Assembly (NCBI RefSeq): GCF_000340215.1
Contig: NW_006921533.1
Span: 7,925,977 to 7,989,976 of the forward strand
Length of the DNA: 64,000 nt
DNA from: Pseudocercospora fijiensis CIRAD86
Taxonomy: Eukaryota > Ascomycota > Dothideomycetes > Mycosphaerellales > Mycosphaerellaceae
Direction: 5' to 3'
Part shown: one piece after another, positions 51,549 through 62,771 of the stretch
How the letters are laid out: each line of letters opens with the position of its first letter
How positions within the stretch are numbered: the stretch's first letter is position 1
Program-made: the position numbers and the translations under genes
Notes under the pieces: model-generated
The model's input: the letters and a program-made list of their open reading frames with translations, nothing else
Told to the model about the DNA's origin: nothing
The model's database searches: none

Positions 51549-54500
51549 TGAACATTGCAATATTACTAAACATTATATAGTATAATATTAATAAAAGCAA
51601 AGATAAGGTACAGAGGAGCTTCCTTTAAGCACTAAACCTAAAAGAATATTACATTATTGCAATCTAAGAGCCCTAGCTCAACCTATATATAAAGAGACTA
51701 GTAACAGTTAAAGACCTAAGATACTACCTAATTATCTATAACTAGGGAGCCCTAAGGATATGCATCTATATTAGCAAGGAGATAGATACAGAAACCTAGT
51801 AGGCTATACTATAGGAGGATAGGGACCTAATATTAGTTTAAGTAGAGACATCCTAAGGTACACTCTAAGTCTACTATATATACAACCCACTACTAGACTT
51901 AAGAAGCAGTACCTAACTAAAAACCCTAGAAAGACTACCTAGAGTTATCTAGGGGAACACCTACTAAATCCTACTTAGGGATTTCAACCTCTACTATCCC
52001 CTCTAGGGTTCAGACTTTACCCTAGCTTACTACTTCCTAGTAGGAAGACTAATTAACATATTAGAGAGGGAAGGAATAGAAATTGTTACCCTAAAGGGAC
52101 TAATTACTTAAGAGGTAAGAGGAAGCAGTAGCATACTAGACCTATACTTTGTATTATATTAGATTAGGAACAGGATTATAAGATATAGGGTTAACTAGGA
52201 ACTAGAAGAATTATTAGACTACTTCCTAGTGCAGATTGAGCTAAATGTCTAAGCCAATTAGGAAAGGGAACTAGAGGAGAAGCTCAACTAGAAAGGTACC
52301 TAATAGGGCAGGATTAGGGAGGAACTAGAAAGGGACCTAAAAATAGAGGAACTCTTAACAAAGTACCTACTAAGGCTAGAGGACATTAATAAGGCAGTAG
52401 AAGAACTAACAGGAATCCTAAAACAGGTAGCTAGAAAACATACCTTAGTAAAGAAACATTCACTATACTAGCAACTATACTAGACTAGTAAGTATATAAA
52501 GAAGGTTAAAGTAGTAAGGAAGGCTAGGAGGTAGTAGACACAAACCTATACCTAAGAAGCACGGGACAACTATAATAAAGCCTACTAGGAAAAGAAGATC
52601 CAGATTAAGAAAGACAAGATACAAGAATAGAGATCTATAATAGGAATAATTACAAAGAAACTAGAGGAGATATAGAGGATAGCTAAATAGGTAAGGAGAC
52701 CTAAATAGGACAAGGATATACTACTACAATTCCCGGACATTATAGACTAATAAGGACAAATATAGACTATAATAGAAGGGAAAGTAAGAGCCCTAGGCTA
52801 ATACTTCTTCTATAGAAAAGTACAAGTAGACCTATTAGATATAAAGGAGAAAGAATAAGAAACTCTACTACTAGGCATACTAAGAGACACCTAGGTTAAA
52901 CCCGAAACTATTAAAAGGATCCTAAAGAAAATTCTAGGCAATAAGGCACTAGGAGAAGACAAGATCCACAACAAACTTCTAAAAGTATATAGGAAGGGGC
53001 TAGCCCTAGCACTAGCTAATATCTTTTTATAAAGCCTAGTACTAGGACACTACCTAAGACTATTTAGGAAGTCCCTAACAGTAGTACTAAGGAAGCTCTA
53101 GAAGGAAGACTATATACAGCTTAAGGCCTATAGACTAATAGCCCTACTTAATATAATAGGCAAGGTGCTAGAAAAAATTGTCGCTAAAAGGCTAACAACC
53201 TTTGCCGAGGAAAGGAATATCCTTCCTAAAGGCTAGATAGGAGGAAGAAAGAAGAGGTTAATACTAACAGCTATAGAACTAATTATAGAACAGATCAAGC
53301 ATATCTAGCACTATAGTTAAAACTAGGTAGCAACCCTCCTCTCCCTTAACATCTTAGGAGCCTTTAACAATATCTCCTATAAAAGGCTCCTATATATACT
53401 TAAATAGAAAGCTATACTAAACTAGATAGTCTAATTTATCTAGTCCTTCCTATAGGAAAGATCAATACAGCTTATTCTAGGCAAATTCAAATTAGACCTA
53501 ATGCTAACTAAAAAGGGAATCCCCTAAGGATTAACACTCTCCCTAATCCTCTTCCTTATCTTTATAGCAGACCTACTCCTACTCCTAAAATCAAAAAACA
53601 CATTAGTATTAGGGTTTGTAGATAATACAAACATCTTAGCCTAGTCTAAGACAATAGAAACTAACTGCAAGATCCTAGAAGAGAAGCACTAGGAGTGTAA
53701 AAAATAGGTAAGGAGATATAGAGCAAAATTCGCCCCGGAAAAGTACTAGCTTATCCACTTTAGTAAGGCTAAATCAACCTATAATATAAAGCAATTAATC
53801 ACTATCTAAGGCTTTAAAACCCAACTATTAGTAGAGCTTAGGGTACTAGGGATCTAGCTAGACCTAAAACTAAATTAGGGACTATAAGTAAAGAAGGTAA
53901 AGTAGAGGGCAGATGCTAATATATAATCTATTAATAGGCTTATAGCCTCTATATAGGGGGCTATATTCGAGAAAGCTAAAGTTATATACAAAGCAATTAT
54001 TAAGCTAGTAATACTATATAGAGCATAGATATAGACAGCCTAGGAGAAAACACTAAAGAGGATTAAGCAACTAGTTAGTAGGTCCTAAACCTAAAGCCTA
54101 AAGAAAATCCTAGGAGCATACAAAACTATACTAATAAGGGTAGTAGAAATAGAATTAGGGATCCTACTAGTCAAACAATACTTCAAGGGACTAAGACACT
54201 AATATACAGCAAAGACAACGGAATACCTAGCCTAACAGACTATCTAAAAGGCACTAGATAAGATAAAAGCCTAGTATATTAGAACTAGGAGGCGAGATAG
54301 ACTATAGATAACTCCCTAGAAAGTTAAAGACCTAGAGCAATATAGAGTCTTAACAAGAGAAATGCTAGAGAAAGAGCTTTAGGGACTAAATATAAGGCTA
54401 AAGGAAGACAAGCTAAGGGGAGAGAAACAAAGCCTAGTAGAATCAATTACTAAACACCTATAAGAGTAGGAATAGAACAAAACACAAGTTAGACTAGGAA

Positions 54501-55105
54501 CCCTAAAGGCACTAATCAAATTTGGTTAATACAACTACTAGCTCTACAAGGACCTAAACAGGGCCGAAGCAAGCCTAGCTATCTAAATTAGATCTGAATA
54601 TATTAGACTCAGATCTTACCTATTTAGAAGAAACGTCCTAGGAATTAAAAGTGGGGCTTGCTAATGTAGCTACCAATCTTAGAACCCTAAGTGTATACTG
54701 CTAGTCTGCCCTTAATAGTTAGAAGGCAGAAGTAATTAAAGACTAAAAGCAATAGAAAGGGAATACGACAAGCTAATCTAGAGCAAAGAAGACCTAAAGA
54801 GGACAGTAAAGTAGATCATTAAACAGGGATTTATACAACAATTCGTACTAGCAAAGAAAACTAAGGAGTAGATAAGAAGGAGGGAAGAAGAGGGGGAAAA
54901 AGGGCAAGGTAGTAGGCAAGGTAGTTAGAGGGTAACAACTATAACACTAGTACACCCTAGAGGAAGGAAAACAAGGAAACGAGGAAGATTAATACTTATA
55001 AATAGGATAGGAGGGAGGTTTTTACTAACTAAGTTGGTTTCCTACCTAAAACAATATATAGAAATAGACCTACATAGGCCGAAAGGCACTACAATAGGCA
55101 AATGA
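51548..55105 (+). pseudogene. LINE ORF2, endonuclease and reverse transcriptase (dead)
   Basis: 1185 codons from ATG 51548-51550 to TGA 55103-55105, one frame, with many TAG/TAA codons. The N-terminal apurinic-type endonuclease is marked by IIAI.EP.LNLYI (about 51650). The reverse transcriptase follows from about 53060: KPGKEDY-like text, AYRPIALLN-like motif (reads A.RLIALLNIIGKVLEKIV), LNILGAFNNISY, GIP.GLTLSLILF and GFVDNTNILA. The catalytic FVDD appears as FVDN. A cysteine-containing segment (C.CSYQS.NPKCILLVCP, about 54660) follows near the C-terminus. The stops and the altered catalytic site mean it is inactive. Confidence 0.85.
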
Positions 55106-55133
55106 AATATCTATCTATCTATATACTCAAAAT

Positions 55134-56551
55134 TGCACGCTCTATACGACAATATAGGTTTTATTGTTGTAGCATTAAAAGCGACATGCGACATTTTCGT
55201 AGGTTAGTCTCTAGTTGCTAGATTTAGTCGAATTCGGGATAGTAGCTTAATTGTAGGCTTTATAACTTAATAACCTAACGTCGCATATATATAATTTTTA
55301 CATAGGATGTCTTCCCTTTGCCTGCGCTATCGAATGCACTAATAATATTTATATATTTCGCGTTGTATAGAATGCTAGAAAAATAATATATGCTATATAG
55401 TCCCTCTCTACCCTTTGTCCTTAGACCCTCGTAAGCGAGGGCAGCAAGCCGGAAGCCGAGGGTCTAATTAGAGACAGCTATACTGCAGACTTTCCGATTC
55501 CTTCGTTTCGTAAGTCTTAATAGTAAAGAGCGTAATAAGAGAGAGAGAGAGAGGAAGAGAGAGAGAGAGAGATCTTACTTACTAGGATCGATAGGGTAAG
55601 TTAGCGTTTTCTATATAAGCTAGTATACTATCGTTATAACCTTCTTACTAGACAATAATTATATCTGTCTCTTTCTAGAAGCTCCGTCGACTTTATCGGT
55701 TTCGATATTAGGATAAAGATATCGAATAGGACAAGGAAACTCCCTTTAACGCTATAGCTATCGAGGACGTTGTAATATATATGCTAACCCTCTACGAGTT
55801 CTAGGAGGAAGATAGCACAATTAACTACTTACGCTAACGAGGACGAGGCTATCGACGCGATTAAGCGCACGAGTAAGGAGGCCGCGGCGATTAAGTGTTA
55901 CCTATATATAGGAAGCCGCTCTACGGAACTAAAAAAAAAATTATTCAACTTTTCTATACGTAGTTAGCGAATTCAGGATAGAATATCCTATCTCCTATTA
56001 GACCCTTGCTAATAGCGTACGAGCTACCGGTTTATTTATAAACCCCTTACGTAGTCTTCCTTCTAAACTGTACTATATTAAGAAGACCCGAGATCCGGTG
56101 TATATAGAACAAGAAGGAAGTTACGAGCACAAAGCGAAAATAGCTAGAGAAGGAGGCAGAGAATATCCTCTTTAGGAGCGTGCTAAGCTCGATTATTAAC
56201 AATAATATAACTACTTATTAGGGCTCGAAAATCTAGACAATTAAGGATAGAATATAGATAGAAAAGCTTATAATCTGTTCTATGCTAGTAGAGGGTTTGC
56301 AGTTAGACTAGGGGAACCGTTACATCTACCCCTATATACGGAATCCTAGACTAAGTTTCATTACTAACTATATTGCATAGAGGGTGAAGTGTTGGTTTTT
56401 CCGGATATAGGATATATAAATATATACAGTGCTTAGGATAGCTGTCTTTTTAATTCTTAGTCTGTAATTATAAATACTTACTTACGACCTAACCTCTACA
56501 TTTAATCAAATATCGAATATACAATAAGAACAGAGCAGAACAAAAAACACG
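55134..56551. repeat. RIP-mutated remnant with a GA microsatellite
   Basis: A (GA)n tract with two interruptions lies at 55538-55572. The rest is TpA-rich and unassigned; a run of frames near 55750-56350 may be old coding text but no domain was recognised. Confidence 0.45.
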
Positions 56552-56945
56552 ATGCGTTCTATCCTCACCTTCGCCTACGCTTTTACTATAACTATTACTC
56601 TCGCACTAGCCGCCTCCGCTTTCGATATCGGAACTAAATGTTCCTGCGGCGAACTTTCGTAATATATAAAGGGAGGAGCTCTAGGATATATAGAGATCGG
56701 CAGATCTGTAAGCTATATAGATAGGGATAATAGTCCTAGGGGCTGTAGTAAATAGTGTACTAAGGGACTGTATAACTATAGTTATTAGAAGAGTTAGTAA
56801 GTACGAAGTAGCGTGTCTTCTACGGATTTTTTTTTTAAATACCTATTGCTAATAGATAAGGGAATAGTGCGAAGACAGGACCGCTTTGTGTTTGTAGCAA
56901 TAATGCTACTACCTCTTGCATTAGTGGACAACGTAAGCTACGATA
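56552..56945 (+). pseudogene. Small secreted cysteine-containing protein, RIP-stopped (candidate former effector)
   Basis: ATG at 56552 opens a typical signal peptide: basic start (MRS), hydrophobic core to about residue 20, small residues ASA near the cleavage site. A mature start with a CSC pair at 30-32 follows. The first stop is TAA at codon 37 (56660-56662), in a position that RIP would make from CAA. The frame then continues with further TAG/TAA codons and two more cysteines (near 56741-56760). It sits at the edge of a repeat block, the usual place for effector genes in plant-associated fungi. It resembles no family I recognise. The right limit is a guess. Function is unknown; the copy is not expressible as a full protein. 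Confidence 0.5.
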
Positions 56946-58786
56946 ACCTAGGCGAATCGATCTACAAACTCGTCGACTAACTCTACCGTCCTAATAAGCA
57001 CCTAGGAATTTTGTTACGAAGGCCACTTAGGTACGCTAGACAAGTACATACCTTCTCCGGTATAGATAGACGTAGAATCAGATATTACACTTCCTTGAGA
57101 AATTAAGAGCTAGTGCCTCTCTCTATGTCTTCAGCATTAATGCTGCTAGGAGAGCAATCTTTGAGGAAACTCCGCGCGTAAGCCCTGATTCCTTACTAGG
57201 GACGATACGTCCACTAGTTGCGAACCAACGAGTACTTCGCTGCAGCTGAGTGGAGATGAACGCTGATGAGATAACGAAGGGGTGACTGCTTCCATTGCAC
57301 TTGAGTTCCATAACGCTTGTTGTCACAACGAGCAACGGACTACGATCAGGTCTTGGAAGGTGATTTGATTTATTTGAATGATTCCCAGACTGAATCCCTT
57401 TCCCAATGCGATACATTCTCCTAAGGCTTCGCAAGCAGGATCTGGAGAAAAGAGCTTTTGGGCGTGAGATGGCTCGGTAGTACGAATTGGCCGGTGCCAT
57501 CGATATCTGGGGAATTCGTTGCTACAGTCACTGAACAGTATACTGCGAGGAATCGGTACGAAGCTTGCAAGGTAAGATGCAGTTGCAGCGGTAGCGTACT
57601 TGAATTGCGGTGCTGAGCCTTGAGTCTCGCGAACTGGTGGTGCCTGAGCTGGCGTTATCATTGAAGTCCACGTCGCTTAGCCTGGCTCCTCGCGTGCTGC
57701 TGTGCTCATGTGTGGCGAGATCTTTCCCACCGCGTCGGGTAGCCCGTCTAGCAGGCACAGGAGAGGGTCTTGCTGCCGTGAGCGCATCGTATCGACCCGC
57801 GACGCCCGTACGGCCAAGTCCACGGCAGAGTGTGAGTGGGTTGTCATCCTCTGTTTTGTAGTTGTATGGCAGAGTGCTCAACAACAACGTGCTGTCCTTG
57901 TGCGCAGGTCGCAATGTGCAGTCTCTGTTTCCGCGTGGCATTCGGCCCATCTGGAGCTGCAAGTGCGCTGGTGTGCAAGAAGTGATCCAGTGCTGGGTTC
58001 TGCGCTGAGCGTGCTTCATTCACATCGATCGATGATCAAGAAGTTCCATTCCAGACATGATGCCAAGGTGGGGAATTCTTGAAAAGCTTTCAGTCTCAAG
58101 AAACGAGTATGGGATCTCTTGGTGTGGGAAGCCTTAATGATTCACACTGCGTAGATGAGCATCCCCTTAGAAATAAGACTCTTACCGGTGTAGCCATCAT
58201 CCTTCTACATCCTGGTATGGAAAAATGGTATTTAAGTCGTCTCTAAATTGAGACCCTGAGTCTCTCGCGAAAAAGATCTTCCCCCAGACCAAACTCTTCG
58301 TGTGCGCCGCTTATTGCTGCTAGGAGAATATAGGTATAGTTAAGTAGCCTTCCGCTTCTGGATGAAAGGGCATCTTGTAGTGGTAGCCGTCTTGAACTAC
58401 GTGAAGAGACACAAAAGGGATTCAGAGGCAATAGAACAGCCCACTCGGAGCAGCTGAGTCTCCCTCGGCGTTCCAGGTCGTGCCCTTCCGTAGCCATGAT
58501 CGTGTTTCCCAGTGCTGATGGGAAAAGTGAGAGAGAGAGAGGGCGAAGTTCCGCCAAGATTGTGGCCTGAGGCTTGTATATATACATGACTCGTGCACTC
58601 CTTTCACGTTGCATGCACAATAGAAGCAAGGAAACCGAAAGACCAAAGGACGAATGAAAATACCACAACATACTTAACAAGCGAGTATATTATATCCTAG
58701 CGTTTATTTAGATAGTATTTCAGCGAAAAACTGCAACCGACCTGGAAATTCTTCGATAAATCATACTTCTTCGCGACTATGTATAC
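56946..58786. other. RIP block edge and intergenic region, no gene supported
   Basis: RIP composition fades near 57090. Beyond that, minus-strand frames of 110-163 codons at 57123-58019 and 58243-58680 overlap one another and show no recognisable domain. A short TpA-rich patch sits at about 58680-58725. The right end is the 3' flank of the permease gene. Confidence 0.5.
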
Positions 58787-60430
58787 CTACGACATCCGCT
58801 TCCCACGAAGTTCCACCTCATTCCACTCCTCCTCCCTCCGAACCTGCACTACGGGTCCAGTATACTCATGTCGTTTCTTAACCACGAACATAAGCAAAGC
58901 CAGCAGCATGACCGACCCGAAAATCAACGACACCCAGTTCATAGACTCAGGCGTAGGGTTTGGCGCAGCTGGGAAGAAGACCAAAACAAAAGCCAAGCTG
59001 AGGAAGCAGAGAGCTAGAAGATTAATCGGAAGGCCGAGGTTTCCCAGCGGGAAGCGTGTGGTGGGGAGTTTGTAGCGGGTGAGTTTGCGGTAGGTGATGC
59101 AGGTGATGGAGATGAGGTAGGAGGCTAAGATCGCTGCTGCGCCGAGGGAGGCGATGATGTTGAAGGCTAGGGAGGAGCCGATCAACACCAATGAGAGGAT
59201 GACGGTGAAGACGAGAGTTGCGCAGACGGCGTTCATGGGAATCATGTTGCGGCTGGAGACTTTGGAGAAGAATCTGGAGAAGGGGAGACCGCGGTCACGT
59301 GCGAAGGAGTAGAGTTGTCGGCTTGATGTGGTGACCATGTTGATGGCGCAGAACATTAGGCTGAGGATGATGTAGGCGACCATGATGGCGGTGCCGGTCA
59401 CGGATCCGGTGGCGTTGAGGAGGATCTCGATGTATGGTTGTCCTGTTGGGGAATTGATGGCAGCCTCGATGTCGCCGGCTCGGAAGAGGACTGTGAGCAG
59501 CATGAGGAAGGATATGCTGAAGTTGAGAGCTGCGGCGCCGACCATACAGCGTGGAAGCCATTTGCTGGCATCCTTGAGTTCTTCGGCCAGGTGACAGATG
59601 GAGTCGGCTGAAGTGAGGGTGGTGACTGGGGCGATGATGCCGATGAGAACGGCTGTGGAGAGATTTGGCCAGCCGTTCTCATTATTCCACTGGTCAAAGA
59701 CTTCCTTGCGAGAGGATTGTGGGCCCATGGCCAGCAGTACTACTTCAAAAGCAATGTATGCTGCCACGTGCAGGATCAGGATGATGAACTCGAAGACTGG
59801 TAGCTTCTCCACGAGCACCGTGTTGAACAGGACTGCGACTAGTGCAATGGCGATGGTGAATAAAGTTGCATGCCAGCCTTGAAAGGTGATGGACGGATTG
59901 ACGAGGATAGCAAGTCCTTCCATTTGCACTGCGGCGGCATAGCTCACGCTTGCGAGTCCGACCTGCCAGCCAAGCACAGTCAGCCATCCTACCAAATAGG
60001 ACAGCAACTTCTGGATGGACTGTGGAGCGAATTCCGAGATCCAGTGATACTGTCCTCCCGCGGATGGAGCCATGGAGCTCATTTCTGCCAAGCTCAGGGT
60101 GGAGAGGAACAATCCTACAATACATGCCAGAAACATGTACGCAGCTCCAGCCGGTCCTCCGTTGGGCAAAGACCAGATGACGGTGATCAAGGCATATTCC
60201 CACGCACAGCCTAGGATGGATGCAAAGCCCACGATGGCCCATGGACCGAAGTAACGACGCAGTTCCTGGATTTTGCCCATGCGCCACATGTCTCGCTTGT
60301 CCAGGGCGGTGGAGAGGCGTCGTGGAGGGGCGTCAATGTTGATGGTGTCATCTTGTTCGACTGGTGATGGGCCAGCAACTTCGGAGACGGCATGGTCGCT
60401 GGATTTCACGTCGCTGAGGACGCCGAGCAT
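58787..60430 (-). CDS. Amino acid/choline-type permease (APC superfamily, fungal ACT group)
   Basis: 547 codons, no intron. After a hydrophilic cytosolic N-terminus (about 1-55) come about twelve membrane segments. Family marks are FGPWAIVGFASILGCAWEY (TM1 area, about 61-79), LSLAEMSSMAPSAGGQYHWIS (about 111-131), VGWLTVLGWQVGLASVSYA (about 146), SADSICHLAEELKDASKWLP (about 273-292) and SSRQLYSFARDRGLPFSRF (about 370-388). Proteins of this group (GABA, choline and other amine permeases) carry nitrogenous solutes across the plasma membrane with protons. Substrate cannot be told from sequence. The end is hydrophilic (EEEWNEVELRGKRMS). The ATG at 60430 is the first of the frame, and the next Met lies well inside the conserved region. 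Confidence 0.92.
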   Translation of the reverse strand: MLGVLSDVKSSDHAVSEVAGPSPVEQDDTINIDAPPRRLSTALDKRDMWRMGKIQELRRYFGPWAIVGFASILGCAWEYALITVIWSLPNGGPAGAAYMFLACIVGLFLSTLSLAEMSSMAPSAGGQYHWISEFAPQSIQKLLSYLVGWLTVLGWQVGLASVSYAAAVQMEGLAILVNPSITFQGWHATLFTIAIALVAVLFNTVLVEKLPVFEFIILILHVAAYIAFEVVLLAMGPQSSRKEVFDQWNNENGWPNLSTAVLIGIIAPVTTLTSADSICHLAEELKDASKWLPRCMVGAAALNFSISFLMLLTVLFRAGDIEAAINSPTGQPYIEILLNATGSVTGTAIMVAYIILSLMFCAINMVTTSSRQLYSFARDRGLPFSRFFSKVSSRNMIPMNAVCATLVFTVILSLVLIGSSLAFNIIASLGAAAILASYLISITCITYRKLTRYKLPTTRFPLGNLGLPINLLALCFLSLAFVLVFFPAAPNPTPESMNWVSLIFGSVMLLALLMFVVKKRHEYTGPVVQVRREEEWNEVELRGKRMS

Positions 60431-61630
60431 GGTGGGCTAATGAACCCCTTATACGGCGTGTCACTCGGGGTAGAATTCAGAGGCCGCGTTGCCGATTCTA
60501 GCTTTCACCGGACCACCTGTGGCATGTCAAGATGCTCGACTGCATGCGGTCGCCGCAAGGAGACGAGGGTCAGTAGTACAGTCACGAGTGTGTGAAGGCA
60601 GACTCCTCGTTGACGAGATTATTATGGGGGAAATAGGGATGCCACTCGGGCCTGCCTGCCGCGCGGATTGTTCAGCATTGCATTTCTTGGGGGAGGCGGC
60701 GCGCGCTACGCTTCACGCATCTGGCGAAGGACGTGTATGTAGCCATACGGACACTATTGCGAGATGCAGATCCTACTACTTTCGTCTGGCCCCTCAGCTG
60801 TGCCGTGTGAACAGGAAGCGTGCCGCCAAGGGGGAAGTTGGAGAACACGTGACCAGATCAGGCCCCTTTTCGATTGGCTGAAAATATGGTGACTACTGTA
60901 CTGCTATTCCTTCCGAGCTGAAGATCTACATCTACACCGACACTTAGAAATTGCAGATACACTATGCTCCACGACAGCATGCAGAGGCAGGCCACGAGCG
61001 CGACGTCCGTGGCCAGTGCTACCACTTCAGCCCTGCCTACACAAGCTGACACGTTGCGCGGTCGGCTGATACCCAGAACAGGATGGATGAAGAGAATACC
61101 GTCGAGAGTAGACTTCCTCACTCCTCCGACTCCTCCCGCCGATCATTGTCCCGCCTATCACACCAACGAGACCTCAGCATGCACAGCGCAGCATTCAACA
61201 GCCAACAGCCCGCGCGAGCGGACTCTGATTCCATTCCATGCCCGTGGACCAGCACCCATCCATCATGCGTGTGAATCTGCCGCTGCCGCTGAATGTATAC
61301 GGCGCTCCAAATACAGCACAGCTTGCTTACTACTCGTGCAGTGCGCGACCGCCGACCGCCAACCGCCAACCCCCAGCGTTGCTTGTCAATCCTTCGTTCG
61401 CCGGCTTTGACCGAGCACAGGCCAGGCCCTCGATACGCCAACGCCTCTCTAACACCAACCTTATTTCACCGATCACCTGCGTTCTACCTCTCCCGTGAAC
61501 CATCTCCCTTTCTACCACAACTACACCTGCCGATTGTGTCGTTTTGAGGAGATGTAGCAGCCTCCTTCCTTTCACTCCTTACAATGCAGCACCAGTGAAC
61601 CAGAACCAGCATCCCAAGACTTGAGCACAA
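60431..61630. other. Divergent intergenic region
   Basis: 1.2 kb between the permease start (minus) and the rhodopsin-like gene start (plus), so it carries both promoters. Overlapping frames of 60-150 codons on both strands are Ser/Thr/Pro/Arg-rich, lack domains, and look like by-products of GC-rich sequence. CT-rich leader-like sequence precedes the ATG at 61631. Confidence 0.5.
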
Positions 61631-62771
61631 ATGCCTTCGTCAGCTGTCGAACGAACGCGCTTCACCACCTGGACTGATTGGAATCATCAGCCGGGTCTAT
61701 GGATCGTTACCGTGCTCTCGCTCAGCTATGCTTCGCTCACCTTGATCGTTCGACATCTCATAAGGAGGAAGTTTACCAGCACTGATGCCATTCTTTGCGC
61801 TGCTTACGTCTTTGGAGCCATTAGCTATGCTCTTATGTTTGCAGCCCTACAACAAGGGGCTGGCAAGGCTCCAACGCGACTGACAGCCGATGCATATGCC
61901 GACTCCTCGAACGTGAGTTGATCTGTATTTCTTGTAGCAAGTCTACTTTGCTAAATCATACCAGCTGCTCTACACGAGTATCATATTCCTCCTTCTCGCA
62001 TGCGGCACAGCATCGTGTGCATCACTGGGCCAGCTGGAAGAGATTATTATCGGCCGCAAAGACAAGAGAATATGCTGGACAAGCATGGCATTTTGCGCCT
62101 GCTCGACTATCGCAAACCCTATCATCGTCTCCGCCGGATGTTCCAGCACTCGAAGCTTGGATGTTCACCCCGCCGGATGCTCTGCGCTCGTCTCTCGCTG
62201 GAGCGCTACAATCGTCCTCATCATCATCAACCTGCTGCTTCCTGCTCTGCTCCCGTTCTACCTCTTCAGAAAGCTGCATACGAAAGTTAATCGCAAAGTC
62301 AGTATCTACGTCGCATTCGCCTTCCCGCTCGTCAACATCCCGGTCGCCGCCGTGGCTCTGCGGCTGTACGTTCGATTCAACCAAGTAGGAAGTGATGGCA
62401 CGGGCATCGTCAACTTCCTGTGCGCTTTGGAAGTCCTCCTCGGATGGAGTCTCATTTGCGTGACTATCCCAATCGGCCGCCCCATGGCTCTACGATTTCA
62501 CACCAACGGCACCCTCATACTCAGCGAGTACGGCAGTAATGTCACACCAGGTCGAAATACGAAGACCATTTCCGAACCGCCGAGCAAGCGTGCAGCGTCT
62601 GTGCCTTACGACAACGACTTTCATATAGATCGATTCATGCATTCGTCTTCGGCTAGAAGGAGTTCGAGCGTGGCGCCTGATCCGGAGACTATGCGTGGCA
62701 TTCGCAAGACGGTCACGATGGAGGTGGAGAATCATGATCCGATATCTTTTATCATGAAGGAACAAGCCTAG
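61631..62771 (+). CDS. Seven-helix membrane protein, fungal rhodopsin/PTH11-like domain
   Basis: Two exons, 61631-61912 and 61965-62771, with a 52-bp GT-AG intron (donor GTGAGT, acceptor ACCAG), giving 362 residues. About seven membrane segments are seen: LWIVTVLSLSYASLTLIV (about 23), AILCAAYVFGAISYALMFAA, IIFLLLACGTASC, MAFCACSTIANPIIVSA, ATIVLIIINLLLPALLPFYLF, VSIYVAFAFPLVNIPVAAVALRL (written here as separate helices) and VNFLCALEVLLGWSLICVTIPI. A Ser/Arg-rich cytosolic tail follows. The layout, extracellular N-terminus and long cytosolic tail fit the fungal rhodopsin-domain (formerly PTH11-type) family, often proposed as surface sensors. The cysteine-rich CFEM domain of some members is absent. 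The family call is moderate. Confidence 0.65.

Larger units (their letters stand above)
50237..55119 (+). mobile_element. Full-length Tad-like LINE (non-LTR retrotransposon), RIP-mutated
   Basis: Flanked by a perfect 14-bp target duplication, TATATACTCAAAAT, at 50223-50236 and 55120-55133. ORF1 lies upstream of ORF2 on the plus strand. The 3' tail is a short TATC/ATCT microsatellite (about 55108-55122), as found in several LINE clades instead of poly(A). The element is CpG-poor, unlike the other relics in the same block, so its ancestral composition or its history differs. Order, domains and tail point to the Tad1 clade; that clade name is a motif-based judgement. Confidence 0.9.

Noticed and set aside
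57123..58019. Three overlapping minus-strand frames of 112-163 codons
   Set aside because: No domain, no good start context, and they exclude one another; not enough for a gene.
60489..61575. Cluster of 60-148 codon frames between the permease and the rhodopsin-like gene
   Set aside because: GC-rich promoter sequence leaves frames open by chance; no domain is visible.
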